NCBI RefSeq assembly: GCF_030704535.1
Contig: NC_081813.1
Coordinates: forward strand, 528,501-592,500
Direction of reading: 5' to 3'
DNA from: Vitis vinifera
Lineage: Eukaryota > Streptophyta > Magnoliopsida > Vitales > Vitaceae
Length of the DNA stretch: 64,000 nt
Part shown: one piece after another, positions 1-14,400 of the stretch
Layout of the letters: every line of letters starts with the position of its first letter
Numbering within the stretch: position 1 is the first letter of the stretch
Program-made: the position numbers and the translations under genes
Notes under the pieces: model-generated
Told to the model about the DNA's origin: nothing
Database searches by the model: none
What the model saw: the letters and a program-made list of their open reading frames with translations, nothing else

Positions 1-502
1 GCCTCTATCGGGTTTTCTGGGCCCGGATTCCATTTCCAATATGTTGCATGATCGTACAAATACTTGGGTGGGCCACCATGCAGTAGAGTGGGTCCAACAT
101 GTGTTATGGTTGCTGACATGCTGTTGCATTACCATGAGAGTCCCCATATATATATATATATATATATGATATATGGAGCGATGGTTCTTTCTGTTGGGCC
201 CACCGTACTTGCTAATCAAATCTCAAAATCAGTTTCAGTTATCACACTCTAAAAATAAAAATGATAAAAACTATATAAAGTTAAAATAAATTAAATATTT
301 GTTCCGAAAAAATAAAGAATAAAATAAAAACCCTGCATGTCACAATATGGCAGGTACAGCCGGTATGGCAGGTGTGGCAGTTCAAGTGCTGTTTTCTATT
401 TTTCGAAGTTCGATCCGAAAAATTACAAAAAAAAAAAAAAAAAAACTATTTATTTCCTAAAATGTAAAAATATTTTCTTATTATTTTTTCTTTCCTCCGC
501 AG
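1..502 (+). other. Intron of CIP7-like gene (5' part off window)
   Basis: No coding exon is visible here. The stretch ends in a T-rich tract and a splice acceptor AG at 501-502, directly before an exon that opens in mid-protein, so it is read as intron sequence. It holds an (AT)n microsatellite at about 147-168 and an A-run at about 427-444. The acceptor is clear; where the preceding exon lies cannot be seen. Confidence 0.7.
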
Positions 503-3500
503 TGAAGCTTGTAGCAAATTCTTTTCATTGTGCCAAAGGCGGCCGGACCTCATCAGCACCGCAACATGGAAGGGCGGCGCCGACGACCGAGCCGTCAGGT
601 CATCTTCCGGGTCGGACATGTCCATAGATGAGCCGCCCGAAAACAAACAGCCGGCGGCCCAAGAGCCTGACGTGCCGAAGCCCTCCACGTGTCAGCCAAC
701 CAAGTCCACCACCCTCAACTTCCCTGGTCGACGTAGCCTAGGCGAGAAGGAGAAGGAGAAGGAAGGCGACGGTGGTCCCGAGAAAGAGACTCCGACTCCG
801 ACTGAAACGTCGTCAGCGTCTTCAATTCAGGGGAGTCAACCCGCGAGGCGACTCAGCGTGCAGGACCGAATTAACCTCTTTGAGAACAAACAGAAGGAGA
901 GCTCTACTAGCGGTAGTGGTGGAAAAGTCGTGGTTGGGAAGTCCGTTGAGCTGAGGCGGCTTTCTTCTGACGTGTCATCCGCTCCGGCGGTGGTTGAGAA
1001 GGCTGTTCTAAGGAGATGGAGTGGGGCCAGTGACATGAGCATTGATTTGAGCTTCGAAAAGAAGGATACGGAAAGCCCCTTGTGCACGCCTTCTACTTCT
1101 TCCCTTCCGCAGACCAAATCTTTGACCGATACAGCAACTCCAAATAGTGCCGAACCCAAGGGTGTTTTCCCCCCTAGACCCTGTGATTCTGGGTTCAAAG
1201 ATCCATCGAATAGTGGGACTGGGTCGGTCTCAGTCCGGGCTGACGACCATCAAGCAGTTTCTCAAACCCAATTCAGATCTTTTCAGGGTAAAGCAGAGAA
1301 GCTTGGTTTTACCAATCATTCGGCTTTGCAAGAGAGGTTGAAGGGTTCCTCTGGAGGTGAAGATCACGGTGTAAATAAAGATCAGGTAGCTTCTGAGATA
1401 CAGTCAAAAGTTGTATCTGATCGGGCTGAGCCCGCAGGATTGAAAAACCAGGGCTCTGCTCTCACTCAGTTTGGAGTTTCTTCCAATAGAGTGGATGATG
1501 CTGGAAGTAGAGATCAGGCAATTGCTCAATCGGGTTTTCGGGGCTCTCTGAGACAAGCTGTAGAGGTTGCTCCGAATTCTAAGGATTTATCAAGTTCTCA
1601 GGCTCATTCCAAATTGCCCTCCGGGCAGCTGGAAGGTGGAATTGGTTCAAAAGTTAGGGAAGCTTCTTTGTCTGTAACAAAAGTGTCTGTGGTTGATGAA
1701 CTGACTCCTCAGCCCCAGTGGAAGTCCTTTGTAGGAGAAATTGAGGAAGAGGAAAAGAGAGATTTGGCATCGTCAGACAAGAAACCCACAACAGTGGACG
1801 ATTCTACACTGCAGAGAATGAAGTTCCAGAAGCAGGTTTCTGGTCCTGAACAGATCAAGAAGTCACAAGTAAAGAGGGATGAGAGCAGTTCCTTTTATGG
1901 GAATACTAAGCCTGCTTTTGCTGGTAAAAGGGGCTCAGATAATCAAGAGAGCTTCACTTCGTTCTCAACTGCACCTATAGAACAAGTTCAGAGGGTAAGG
2001 CAGTCTAAAGGAAATCAGGAACTCAATGATGAGCTGAAAATGAAGGCAAATGAACTTGAAAAGCTTTTTGCAGAGCACAAGCTTCGAGTTCCGGGAGATC
2101 TGTCCACCTCTTCAAGGAGAAGCAAGCCTGCCGACATGCAGGTGGAACCAGTAGTAAGTTCCCAGTACAGAAAACCCACAACTGAGATTGATTCTGCACA
2201 ATTTCCTGACAAGAACATGATGACACCTGTGGGGAGTTCCAGTAATTTGGCAAAATTCAATGTTAGTCCAGTAATGAAAACGGTAGATAATGAAAATTAT
2301 GGAGATACTCTCAGGCAGAATCTCTCTGAGCTTGGTTTTTCAGATGATTCTAGAGGAAAATTCTATGATCGGTATATGCAGAAAAGAGATGCAAAACTGA
2401 GGGAAGAATGGGGTTCTAAGAGGGCAGAGAAGGAGGCCAAGATGAAGGCTATGCAGGATACCCTTGAACGCAGTAGAGCGGAGATGAAGGCCAAATTTTC
2501 ATTATCAGCAGACAGAAAGGATTCAGTATCCAATGCTCGTAGACGTGCTGAGAAACTCAGATCGTTCAATATGAGATCCGCTATGAAGAGGGAGCAGGTA
2601 TTCTTTATTTTGATCATCTTATGAAGAAATAAGTTATATGATTATTAATTGGTAGATTTGGATGCTTTTTTTTTTTGAAAATTTTATGGTCAGTTTATTT
2701 ATTTTTTCCAAGTATCACTTGTAACTGGCAAATCATTGGTTTTCTTTTTGACAGTTGTCAATTGATTCCATTCAGAGTGAAGAGTATGAAGATGAATCTG
2801 CATTTCTTGAACAGAAGCCTTATGGTCAAGATAAATTGTTTAGTGAGGCAGCTTTTGGAGATAGTGCATCTAGGAGCACCCAAACCAAGAAGTTTTTGCC
2901 TAACAGGAATTTATCTTCAGCCACCCCTCGCACCTCAGCAACACCAGTTCCACGGTCATCTGCAAAAGCTCTCAATTCTAGTTCTGGGAGGCGAAGAGCG
3001 CAATCAGAAAATCCCCTTGCACAGTCTGTTCCCAACTTCTCTGATTTCAGAAAGGAAAACACAAAGCCTTCTTCTGGAATCAGCAAAGTAACACCGCGAT
3101 CGCAGTTGAGAAGCATTGCCCGCACCAAGAGCAACAGTGATGAGATGACTCTTTTCAAGGAAGAGAAGCCAAGGCGATCTCAGTCCTTGAGGAAAAGCTC
3201 TGCTAATCCTGTAGAGAGTAAGGACTTGTCTGACTTGAACTCTGATGGTGTGGTTCTGGCACCATTAAAATTTGATAAAGAGCAGACTGAGCAAGGCCTC
3301 TATGACAAATTTTCTAAGAATGTGGAGTCAAAGCCTTTTCTTAGGAAGGGCAATGGCATAGGTCCTGGTGCTGGAGCTAGTATTGCTAAGTTGAAGGCCT
3401 CAATGGCATCTGAGGCTTTGAAAAATGAAGAAGAATTTGATGAGTCTACCTTTGAGGTGGAAGATTCAGTGGATATGGTAAAAGAGGAGGAGGAAGAAGA

Positions 3501-6425
3501 AGAGTTTGAAACCATGACGGCAGAAGATGGTACAGATATGGATAATGGAAAACCAAGACTGAGCCATGAATCTGACAAATCAGGTAATTCTGAGTCTGAA
3601 AATGGTGATACTTTAAGATCTCTATCTCAAGTGGACCCTGCCTCAGTAGCTGAGTTGCCTGTGGCAGTTCCTTCGGCATTCCACACAATAGGGTCTGTGC
3701 AGGAGTCACCAGGGGAAAGCCCTGTGTCATGGAACTCTCGCATGCATCATTCTTTTTCTTATCCAAATGAGACCTCAGATATTGATGCGTCTGTGGACTC
3801 TCCAATTGGAAGCCCTGCATCTTGGAATTCCCATTCACTTACCCAAACAGAGGCTGATGCTGCTCGGATGAGAAAGAAATGGGGAAGCGCTCAAAAACCT
3901 ATTCTCGTTGCCAACTCTTCCCACAACCAATCTCGCAAGGATGTGACAAAAGGGTTTAAACGGTTATTAAAGTTTGGAAGGAAACACCGTGGGACAGAGA
4001 GTCTGGTTGATTGGATATCTGCTACAACTTCTGAAGGAGATGATGATACTGAAGATGGACGTGATCCTGCCAATCGTTCATCTGAAGATTTGAGGAAATC
4101 GAGAATGGGATTCTCTCAAGGTCATCCATCTGATGATAGCTTCAATGAAAGCGAGTTGTTCAATGAACATGGTAACCTATATGTTTCCTGATCTTTCAGT
4201 ATTTGAGCATCTTTTTTTAAGGCTGCTTACATCAAATCAAGATTTAATTTGTTTTAGTAGAAATGTCTACAGCAATTTGCTACTTTTTTGAGTTTATATT
4301 TTTTTGAAGGATTGTGATGCATGTCCACACCTTCTTTCCTAGATATGAAAAATTATTATATTCATAGACATTTTTGAACAAGGTCTCTCCAAACTCGTCT
4401 TTAGTTTATGGGATAATTTTAATTTATATGATTTAGTTCAATCAAAGGTGTTGTTTAGAAGAATGATCTCAATAGATCAAGTTCAGTGTCTGCAGCCTTA
4501 ACTTCAACTCCTCTTCTCTATGAGGGAGTTGCTTAGGCTGCAAAGGTGCCATTTGGTGGTTCCATGAGCCCAAATGACTGTTTAAATCTCTACCATTCAA
4601 TTTTTGAGTTCATTCGGAGGTCCAACTGGGATTCCTAATGTTGCTGCAGCAATTAATCTAGGAAATGATTTGAGAACAAAAGAATCTCTGCCATTCAATT
4701 TTTAGGTTGAGTTGGAGGTCCAACTAGGATTCCTAACGTTACAAAAGCTGAGGCTTATCTATGAGTTGATTTGAGAACAACTGTAAAATCTTTGTTGTGC
4801 ATCTCTCTCTCTTTCTCTCTCTCTTGTTTTCTTCCTTTGGGAAATTTCTGCTTATCAGAAACTGTTCTCAGTTTAAGACATCCTTTTCTTTTTCCTTTTC
4901 ATATTCTACCCTTAAGCGAAAAGAAAAAAATCTAGCAAGCTTCTTTTTCAACAACTTTTTGTTTCTCAGGTTCAAACTTAAAAGAATGTTGTTTTATTTT
5001 ATTTGTGCTTTATTTTTCTGTTTTAGTTTCCTTTTTATGCCTATGTTGTAGAGCAAGATATATGTCTAGATTTACAAGTTGAAAACTCAGTGCTGCTTTT
5101 TTCTTACAGTTCAAGCCTTACATAGCTCTATCCCAGCACCTCCTGCAAACTTCAAACTGAGGGAGGATCATCTATCTGGAAGCTCTTTAAAAGGTGAATG
5201 CTTATCTATTCTTGTTCAGTAGTTTGTCCTTGCCTTGTTGACTGTAGCTTTATGATTGCTTTAACTCTTAAGAAACACTGCAGTTGTGTGCAAAAAAGAC
5301 ATCCCATTCTGTAATTTTGTGGCAGGGATGGTATTTCTTACCTGACCTGACAAATCGCATGGGGTTGATGTCTGCCTTTCCAGCCCCATCTGGTTAGGTT
5401 CTGATATCCTCCTCTATGTCTCATTTATGAGTTAAATCTGGTTCATGTCGACCCTATCATAAGCACATTCTCTAGCATCACCAATTACAATATGCATCAG
5501 CTTAGAAGGGCACTCAAATGGCAACATGATTATCCTGGGAACTGCTGTAGGTTCGAGATAAGTAGTCCACTGTCATTGATTCAACATGTAAATACTTCAA
5601 ACCACACTTTAAAAACAAACTTCATGATTTGGTTATAACAGTACCACTGTTAATAGAAGGCCCACATTAGATTTAGAAAACAAATGCCAATTGCTTCCTT
5701 TTCAGTCAAGATCTCAGGTCCTAAACACTTGTGTATGGTGCAATGATTGGTAGTTATGGTATTGCCAGTGGTAAAAATGGTTCTTCCTAAGGGAAAAATG
5801 CATTGTTCTATTACAATCTGTTGCACCTTATACATTGCTTTGGACCTAAGTTACTATTCCTACCTAGCTTGTGATAGTGATTTATTATCCAGTATTACAA
5901 TAAATTAATATTGATATTTGGATAACATGGAGAAGAAGTGGGAATGGAAATTTGGTTTTGGGATTGAGTTTGTTCACCTTTCCAATAAGGACGGGGCTTT
6001 GGTCATTTGTGAAATTGTAAATGTTTGAGCTCAACCTGACTGGAATGACTGCCACCTTTGTATCTAGTTACATTGGCATGATTGAATGGGTTCTAACCAA
6101 GACAGCTAGGGTTTTTGCCACTCAGCAAACTTTTTTGAACCCAATATTATTATATGGCTGTTTAACTGCTGCCACCCCTATACCAAGTCTATGGTTGATG
6201 CAATTGAATGCTTCCTTTCTAACTGCATATCTTGGCCTTTGGAATTGACAATTTTACTTGTATATTGTAGTCTTTTGCATATATCTGATATAAATATATT
6301 AAATCTAATATTACATGTAAATGATCAATCATTTGTTCTTTTCTGGTCTAAATTTTACAGCTCCACGATCATTCTTCTCACTCTCATCCTTCCGGAGCAA
6401 GGGAAGTGACTCAAAGCCCAGATAA
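503..6425 (+). CDS. COP1-interacting protein 7-like, 3' part (5' exons off window)
   Basis: Plant-only CIP7-like protein; the family is tied to COP1 light signalling, and its biochemical role is poorly known. Exons read by eye: 503-2597, 2755-4171, 5110-5193, 6361-6425 (TAA), all joining in frame, about 1,220 residues. The first visible exon opens with [17 protein letters not shown], a conserved internal segment of the family, so the N-terminal domain is encoded to the left. Further family marks are [29 protein letters not shown], a Lys/Glu-rich coiled-coil stretch near the end of the first exon (about 2365-2510), the block [21 protein letters not shown], and the terminal [13 protein letters not shown]. 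The apparent Met at 528 is a TTG codon inside the exon, not a start. Much of the protein is Ser/Lys/Glu-rich and probably disordered. The exact paralogue is not certain. Confidence 0.9.
4172..6360 (+). other. Last two introns of CIP7-like gene
   Basis: Introns 4172-5109 and 5194-6360 flank an 84-base exon. Both are T-rich with plausible acceptors (TTCTTACAG and AATTTTACAG). I see no transposon or RNA gene in them. Short open frames here (for example 4797-5051 and 6021-6248) do not resemble proteins I know. Confidence 0.55.
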
Positions 6426-8410
6426 CTGCCACTGAGAAAAACCCAGAGCTCTGAATGTCTGGTTCATCATCAATGGTGGGGTGTAAAGGATGATATATAT
6501 ATATATATATATATAAATAGAAAATGCTTGAGGTAGGCACCATACAATCATATATAAAAGACCTACAATGCCATCTTGTATACTCCATGGATCTGTCAGG
6601 CCTTCCTCACAATTTAGTCAGTTATTTCTGATAGTTGTGTTGAAATATGTTGTATATTGTATTGAGCAAAAAGTCGCCAATTGGTGTGACATCATTGTGA
6701 TTTTGGTAGTCCAGGGCATTCTTTTTCTCCTCTTCATTTGCTCTTTAGCCTTGTGTGATGTATATCAGAAGTTGAACTATTGTTAGAATCAGAAATGTTG
6801 ACAGTTTTAAGAAGAGTGATGTGATTATGCGGAGTATAAGCTTGTAAAATATGGCTACTCTTTGTCCTATCATCATCATCATCATCATTGTCATCTTCTT
6901 GACTGCTGCTATTTTTCTTGGCTGTGATCTTGGTTGGACTTGTGGCCATGGAGAAACAACACATTTACTTCCTATTATTTGATTTCTGAGATTAAAGACT
7001 TAGATAAGGGCATGTGCTATTTGTTCATTCATGTCAAATGACAGGTGAATTCAGTAACTAGTGGCTGATGAGCAATATCAAATTATCCATTTTCTTTTAT
7101 GTCTTCTGTTTGCAACTAGGAACACTTGAAGGCCATGTTTGAAATGTTGGAGTAGAGAATGAGAATGAGTATTGTGTTGGAATTGTTTTTTGGAATGGGA
7201 ATAGAAACAAAAAATTCGTTGTTATGGAAACCAAATCAATCTGCTGTATTGTTGTTTTTGTCTTATTTTCATTCCTATTCCATGTAGTCCAAGGGAATAA
7301 GGAACTAGAGCAAGAAATTCATTCCATTTTTGATACGTTATTGCCTCTGGATTATTTATTAAAAATGAGAATAGGAATGAAAAATCAATTATCATGGAAA
7401 TGGAAATCAGCTCTTTTAGGGATTTTGATTCTTTTACTTCTATGCATTTGGTCTAGGAGAATAAGTACTAGAATGAAGATGAATCATAATATTATGAAGA
7501 GAAAAAAAAGTTACAATCTCAACAAAAGTGAGTTTTGGTTTTCACGAGTATGCCATTTTTATTCCTATTATTGTTTCTAATAAGTAATCTAAATGCAGTA
7601 ATAAATGTGAAATAGAATGAATAGGTTCCTATTCCTCGATACCAAACATGCCTAGAAGAATTCAAAGTAGGTGAAATTTTCACTTTTAACTGCCAAACCT
7701 TTTTGGTTTGTCCTTACATAGATTATGTTCATCATGTTCTTGTCATTTGCAGTTCATTGTCTGATTCCATTCATCTGGTTCCATGGTTTGGCTAAGACAC
7801 AACAAACTTCCCCTCTTGGACACTAGGACACAGTCATTTACATGAAGGCAATGAAGAAGAAAACTTCCCCAAAGTCCAAGAGCAACATGAAAATTAAAAT
7901 AAGTTGCCGGACATATGACCATATCTTGAATCAAACATTCAAACTCCATCACCATCTTCTGTACTTCCTATGAATGACATTTGGGTTGACATTGGTTCTT
8001 GAATATAGAATATGAGGTCAGATACATATTAGACTATGCTCTGTTTACTTTTATCACAGGCCGGCTATGATCATAGGGAAAAATGATTGGATCAACATCC
8101 GTTTGATTCAAGAGAAATGATCAGTTTTTTAATCATATTCTGCAATAAAATATAGTGTTAAATGGTTTTCCAACTTTTCATTTTCGAAGAGAAAGCACAT
8201 AGAAGCTTTGTGGAAAGCCCCCCGGAGAGAAAGACAACTCTGTGAGGCTGGCTGTGTTTGATGACTTTGATTTTTTATTAGGCGAAGGAAACAAAGTTCT
8301 ATGTATACTAAGCCTCCAAATCTGTCATAAGGTTCTCATTGTTTTACTCTCTTCCATTTCATGTCTGTGTTCTCTTTTCCACAACTGACCCCCACAAGTT
8401 TCCCATATCC
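6426..8410. other. Intergenic, CIP7-like to ABCB
   Basis: Contains the CIP7-like 3' UTR, an (AT)n run at about 6493-6515, a CAT-rich run at about 6870-6892, a candidate MITE at about 7131-7652, and the ABCB promoter and leader. No other gene is recognisable. The TTG-initiated extension in frame with ABCB at 8339 is treated as leader because an ATG in good context follows at 8411. Confidence 0.5.
7131..7652. repeat. Candidate non-autonomous DNA transposon (MITE-like)
   Basis: The ends carry imperfect inverted repeats: GGCCATGTTTG on the left and CCAAACATGCC on the right. The interior is AT-rich and contains two related halves: the segment around 7195-7310 (AATAGAAACAAAAAATTC, then ATGGAAACC) resembles that around 7365-7470 (AATAGGAATGAAAAATCA, then ATGGAAATGG). 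No target-site duplication is clear, so the class is uncertain; a hAT-like MITE is the best guess. Confidence 0.35.
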
Positions 8411-11400
8411 ATGGCTGACTCCTCCTTTGAGACAGACTTCTCTCTCTCTGGCCGCTCCGGCAACTATCGCCGACGCCACCGCCCTACACCCGTTAGATCC
8501 AACCATGCATCTAGTTCATTCACATGGTTCAGCCCTCTTGACATGTCTCAAAATTACTATCCAAGAAGACTCAGACACCACCCTTCTCCTGCCAGCCCTT
8601 TTTCCACAGACAATGACTTGTCATGGCAAGGTGAGCTTTCATGGCAGTTTGAGCCTTCTGGGTGGCAAGATAACCGCAATCTAGGTGCAGTGTTGAGCCC
8701 TTGGATTGCCACCCCTTCTTCAGATAGACACCAGTCGTTCCAGAGGTCAGCCAATGACTATTATCTTTCGCGTACTTATGGTGGTTTCCAGAGCTTTACT
8801 AATCCATATTATGAGTATTCTGGCTATGGTTCAGTGCCATCCAAGAGGCTTGAGCTCCAGAGCTATGTTGATGGGGATCATGGAAGTTCATTTTTTGGAA
8901 GGCACTACACTTCTGGTGAGTATAGCAGGTCTCATGGATTTCCTAACTTGGGATCCATCAAGGAGGGGAGTCCTGGACATCATGGTCCTTTGGCAGACAA
9001 GGATGAGCTTAGTTTGATCAAATACACCTCCCCTGAGGAGTCTGAACTCCAAATAAGCCTGTTTGAGACTGATCTGGGTCATCACCAGCATGAGGATCCG
9101 CGCTGGTTTTCTGTATCCCACGCTTACATGGATGTTGAGGATAACAGCGTCAATGTCAGTCATCATCATCATGATGGTGGGCATCGTCATATAAAGCAGG
9201 AGGTGGACAATCTTGACAATGGACTGCATAGTTTTAGTCCTAGTTTTGAGAAACATGGCCATCACGGCCATGGCTATCATGACCATGGAGTTTGGAAATC
9301 AACCAGTCATCATTATGATACTGATGAGGGGTACAATGACAACGACCAGGATTCTGCATACGATGAAGATGAAGACGACGAGGATGATGGAATGGCACCA
9401 AGGTCAGTGGGGTTGTTCAGCTTATTCAGGTATTCAACAAAGTCGGATATACTTCTTGTCATCTTGGGCTGTTTGGGAGCCCTGATTAATGGAGGATCTC
9501 TTCCTTGGTATTCTTTGCTCTTTGGTAATTTTGTGAATAAGATTGCCAAAGAACCAGACTCAAACGACAAAACTGAGATGATGAAAGATGTTCAACAGGT
9601 AAGAGTTCCTTTGTTTTTCATTAGTTTATGAATTCCCATCAGTTATAGTGATATTCCTAGTACAATTTCTAAACTGATCTTTATGTCTTTAACTTTGAAC
9701 ACTAATCAATTTTCTTTTCTTGTTCGATATATAATCATCAGATAAGTCTGCTTATGGCTGGACTAGCAGCAATAGTGGTGGTTGGAGCATACATGGGTAA
9801 GAGGAAAATGACAATTTACATTTCCTTTCATTGGGAATTTTTTATGTCAATTTCAAATATAAATCTGTTCTATAGATATCGTTCTGATTACTGGGTTGGC
9901 AGAGATCACTTGCTGGAGAATTGTGGGGGAGCGTTCATCTCAAAGGATAAGAACAAAGTATCTAAGAGCGGTTTTGCGCCAGGATATTGGCTTTTTTGAC
10001 ACACAGATCAGCACAGGCAATATTATGCATGGAATTTCAAGTGATGTTGCACAAATCCAAGAAGTGATGGGGGAGAAGGTTTAACTCTAATCCCTTCTTG
10101 CCTTAATGCGCTAGCTTTTCATTTAGTATTTTGATTAGTTCAAATTCATTACTTTGATTTCAAGTCTTCCCCTAAGGACTAGTAAGCCTGCAAAGTGTTT
10201 CTGTATTGAATTGCAGATGGCTCACTTCATCCACCATGTATTTACCTTCATCTGCGGTTATGCGGTTGGGTTCTGGAGGTCATGGAAGGTATCTCTAGTA
10301 GTCCTCTCAGTCATCCCATTGATGATGTTCTGTGGTATTGCTTATAAGGCCATTTATGTCGGTTTAACTGCAAAAGAAGAGGTGAGGCACAGAGAATAGT
10401 ACAAAACTAACCAAGTTGAATCTCATAGGGACTGTGTAAAAATTTAACTATGGTGTTTTGTTTTAAGGTTTCTTATAGGATAGCTGGCAGTGTAGCTGAG
10501 CAGGCGATCAGTTCAATTAGAACTGTGTTTTCTTTTGTTGCTGAGGATCATCTGGCTGAAAGATATGCAGAATTGTTGCAGAAATCAGTGCCCTTTGGGG
10601 TGAAGCTCGGGTTTGCAAAAGGTGCAGGCATGGGAGTAATCTACCTAGTTACTTATTCAACATGGGCATTGGCTTTCTGGTATGGATCCATCTTGGTTGC
10701 TAGAGGAGAAATTTCAGGAGGTGCAGCCATTGCCTGTTTCTTTGGAGTCAATTTAGGTGGCAGGTAATGCCTTCTTCCAAATGCACCTGAAATTTTTGTG
10801 TTTTCTGCATTCATTTCTCAATACATTTTCAATGCTGTAACTCTTTGCACAGAGGCCTGGCATTGTCATTGTCATATTTTGCTCAATTCGCCCAAGGAAC
10901 CGTAGCAGCAAGCAGGGTGTTTGAAATTATTGATAGAGTCCCTGAGATAGATCCCTACAGCCCAGAAGGAAGGAAGCTCCCAAGTATCAGGGGAAGGATA
11001 GAGTTCAAAGGTGTTACTTTTGCATACCCGTCTCGTCCCACAGCTGCAATTCTCCGGTCTCTCAATCTAGAGGTTCCATCTTCAAAGACCCTTGCTTTGG
11101 TTGGTTCCAGTGGAGGTGGCAAGTCCACCATTTTTGCCCTTATAGAGAGGTTCTATGACCCTGTAAAGGGTAAGCTGATCACCATCTTATAGTACTAGGA
11201 TAGACTGATAGACTGATAGGGAAGAGGCCAATGTTTGGTTAGTTTCATTCCTAATGGTTGAATTCTAAATGTTTTCTCAGGAATCATTACCTTGGATGGT
11301 CATGATATAAGGACCCTGCAAGTGAAGTGGCTTAGAGGTCAGATAGGCATGGTAGGCCAAGAGCCAGTCCTCTTCACCACCAGCATTCTCGAAAATGTGA

Positions 11401-14400
11401 TGATGGGGAAGGAGAATGCCACCAAGAAAGAGGCCATTGCTGCTTGTGTTGCTGCCAATGCTCACAGCTTCATCTCTGGCCTTCCTCAAGGCTATGATAC
11501 TCAGGTGCAAACCACACAAACATTCACATCAGCATACATAATTGCAGTCTTTTAACTCTTTAACAACTCTTACTTATATGATGCCTAATTCCTGGCAGGT
11601 TGGAGACAGGGGAACCCAACTCTCAGGAGGCCAGAAACAGCGCATTGCGTTGGCTCGAGCTCTGACCACAGATCCCAGGATCCTCCTCCTAGATGAGCCC
11701 ACCAGTGCTCTAGACCCTGAGTCTGAGTCAGTAGTCCAACAAGCCATTGACAAGATCTCTGCTGGCCGGACAACCCTTGTCATTGCTCACAGACTAGCAA
11801 CTGTAAGAAATGCGCACACCATTGTTGTTCTTAATCACGGTGCAGTTGTTGAAACTGGTAACCATCATAAGCTCATGGAAAAATCCGGGGCCTATTACAA
11901 TCTTGTCAAGCTTGCTTCTGAAGCTGTATCCAAGCCTTTGTCAAAACAAGATGGTAGTATTATTAAGGCCACTAAGCTTCCCTCTTATGAGAGGTCAGTT
12001 TATGAAGTGTCAAAATCAAAGTACATGAATGAAGCCTCAAGATCAAAGTACTTAACATCGATGCAAGAACAATACAAAGAAGAGGAGGAAGAAAAGCCAG
12101 AGCCAAAGCCTGGGAAAGTTCTAGTTTCAGAGATATTTAAGTTGCAAAGGCCAGAGCTTCTGATGCTTTTACTGGGGTTTCTCTTGGGCATGCATGCTGG
12201 TGCAATTCTCTCCATTTTTCCCTTTATTTTAGGCCTAGCCCTTCAAATATACTTTGGCGATGACACATCCAAAATGAAAAGAGAAGTGGGTGTGCTCTCT
12301 TTAGTAATTGTTGGGCTTGGGTTTGGGTGTGTAATAACCTTGGTAGGCCAGCAAGGTTTCTGTGGCTGGGCAGGCACAAAGCTTACCAAGAGGGTGAGAG
12401 ACCGCTTATTCAGATCCATACTAAAACAAGAACCGGGTTGGTTCGATTTCGACGATAATTCGACTGGAGTCCTTGTCTCTAGGCTCTCCATTGATTGTGT
12501 CACTTTTCGATCAGTTCTTGGTGACCGCTTCTCAGTCCTACTAACGGGGTTGAGCTCAGCTGCTGTTGGTCTTGGGATATCATTCTTTCTTGATTGGAGG
12601 CTAACTCTCTTGGCTGCAGCTCTCACTCCACTCACCCTTGGGGCAAGCTACTTCAGCTTGATTATCAACGTCGGACCAAGATTAGATAACAGTTCTTATG
12701 CCAGAGCTAGCAACATTGCTGCTGGGGCAGTCTCAAACATAAGAACAGTGACAACATTCTCAGCGCAACAACAGCTAGTCCACACCTTCGATCAAGCCTT
12801 ATCAGAGCCAAAGAAGAAATCAGTGAAAAGGTCACAAGTCCTAGGCCTAGCTCTTGGATTTTCCCAAGGGGCCATGTATGGAGCTTACACTCTAACCCTT
12901 TGGTTTGGTACTTATCTTATTAAAGAAGACAAAGCAAACTTTGGTGATGTGTTCAAGATCTTCCTCATTCTTGTGATGAGCTCATTCTCAGTTGGGCAAT
13001 TAGCTGGTCTGGCACCTGACACTTCCATGGCTGCGACTGCAGTTCCTGCTGTTTTCAGCATCATCAACCGCAGGCCGATGATCAGCAGTGATGGAGAGAA
13101 AGGTAGGAAGGTTGAAAGATCAAAACCAGTGGATGTAGAGCTGAAAATGGTGACTTTTGCATACCCTTCTAGGCCAGAGGTGACTGTGTTGAGGGAATTT
13201 TGTCTGAAGGTGAAAGGTGGCAGCATGGTGGCATTGGTAGGGGGAAGTGGGAGTGGGAAATCAACAGTGGTATGGCTGATACAGAGGTTTTATGATCCAA
13301 ACCAAGGGAAGGTACTGATGGGAGGAGTTGATATTAAGGAGATGAATGTGAAGTGGCTGAGGAGGCAGATAGCTTTGGTGGGTCAAGAGCCTGCATTGTT
13401 TGCTGGGAGTATTAGAGAGAATATTGCTTTTGGAAACCCTAATGCTTCATGGGCTGAGATTGAAGAAGCTGCTAATGAAGCTTACATTCACAAGTTCATC
13501 AGTAGCCTCCCTCAAGGTTATGAAACACAGGTACCATCTCTAATCCATTCAAGTATGCATTGGTTCATTAAAGACAGTTTTTCCAAATATATAAACTTCT
13601 CATTGAAGAATTAGTATTCTTACATTTTTGAAAGAAGATCCTTGTCTTGATTTTTCAACACTATGTTTCATTCTTGAAAAATTCGAGAGAAAGAAAATAA
13701 AGAAAAAAAAAATTGAAATATAGATTTAAAATTAATAAATTATTTTTACATTCTTTTTTAAATTGATTTAACTTATTTGTCCTTATTTATATATAAAAGA
13801 TTAAATAATTTTAAAAGATTAAATTTTTTTAATTATATTCGAATTTTTATATATAATTTTTCATGCTTTTTGTAAACCAAACATGGTAATCAACTGCAAA
13901 TTGATTCCATTTTGATCCAGATATTAAAGCTGAAACTCAATCAATGCTTATTTCCTTTATTTATTGAGCCTACATTCAAACCCATGAAGGATTGCCAGTG
14001 AAATTGGGTATTAGGGTTGTAACCCATTACCAAATGAAATTAAATTAGTAGCTTAACAATGGATTAGCATACCATCTATTGCAGATGTGACCCGCCTCCT
14101 ATTTCCTTTGAAATGCAGGTTGGTGAGAGTGGGGCCCAGCTATCTGGTGGCCAAAAACAAAGAATAGCAATAGCAAGGGCCATATTGAAGAAATCCAAGG
14201 TGCTACTCCTAGATGAAGCAAGCAGTGCGTTGGACCTTGAGTCAGAGAAGCATGTCCAAGATGCCTTGAGGAAGGTGTCCGAAAGGGCCACAACCATAGT
14301 AGTTGCCCACAGGCTTTCTACCATCAGAGAAGCCCATATGATTGCAGTAGTTAAAGATGGTGCAGTCACTGAGTATGGCAGCCATGACACCCTCTTGGCT

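Noticed and set aside
337-627. Open frame running through the CIP7-like acceptor
   Set aside because: It is out of frame with the exon and begins inside the intron; the conserved family sequence is in the other frame.
8339-8410. In-frame upstream extension of ABCB beginning at 8339
   Set aside because: The codon at 8339 is TTG, not ATG; the first ATG in frame is at 8411 and has good context.
9213-9485. Met/Thr-rich frame overlapping the ABCB His-rich region
   Set aside because: Frame-shifted reading of CAT/GAT repeats; the conserved TM1 start is in the other frame.
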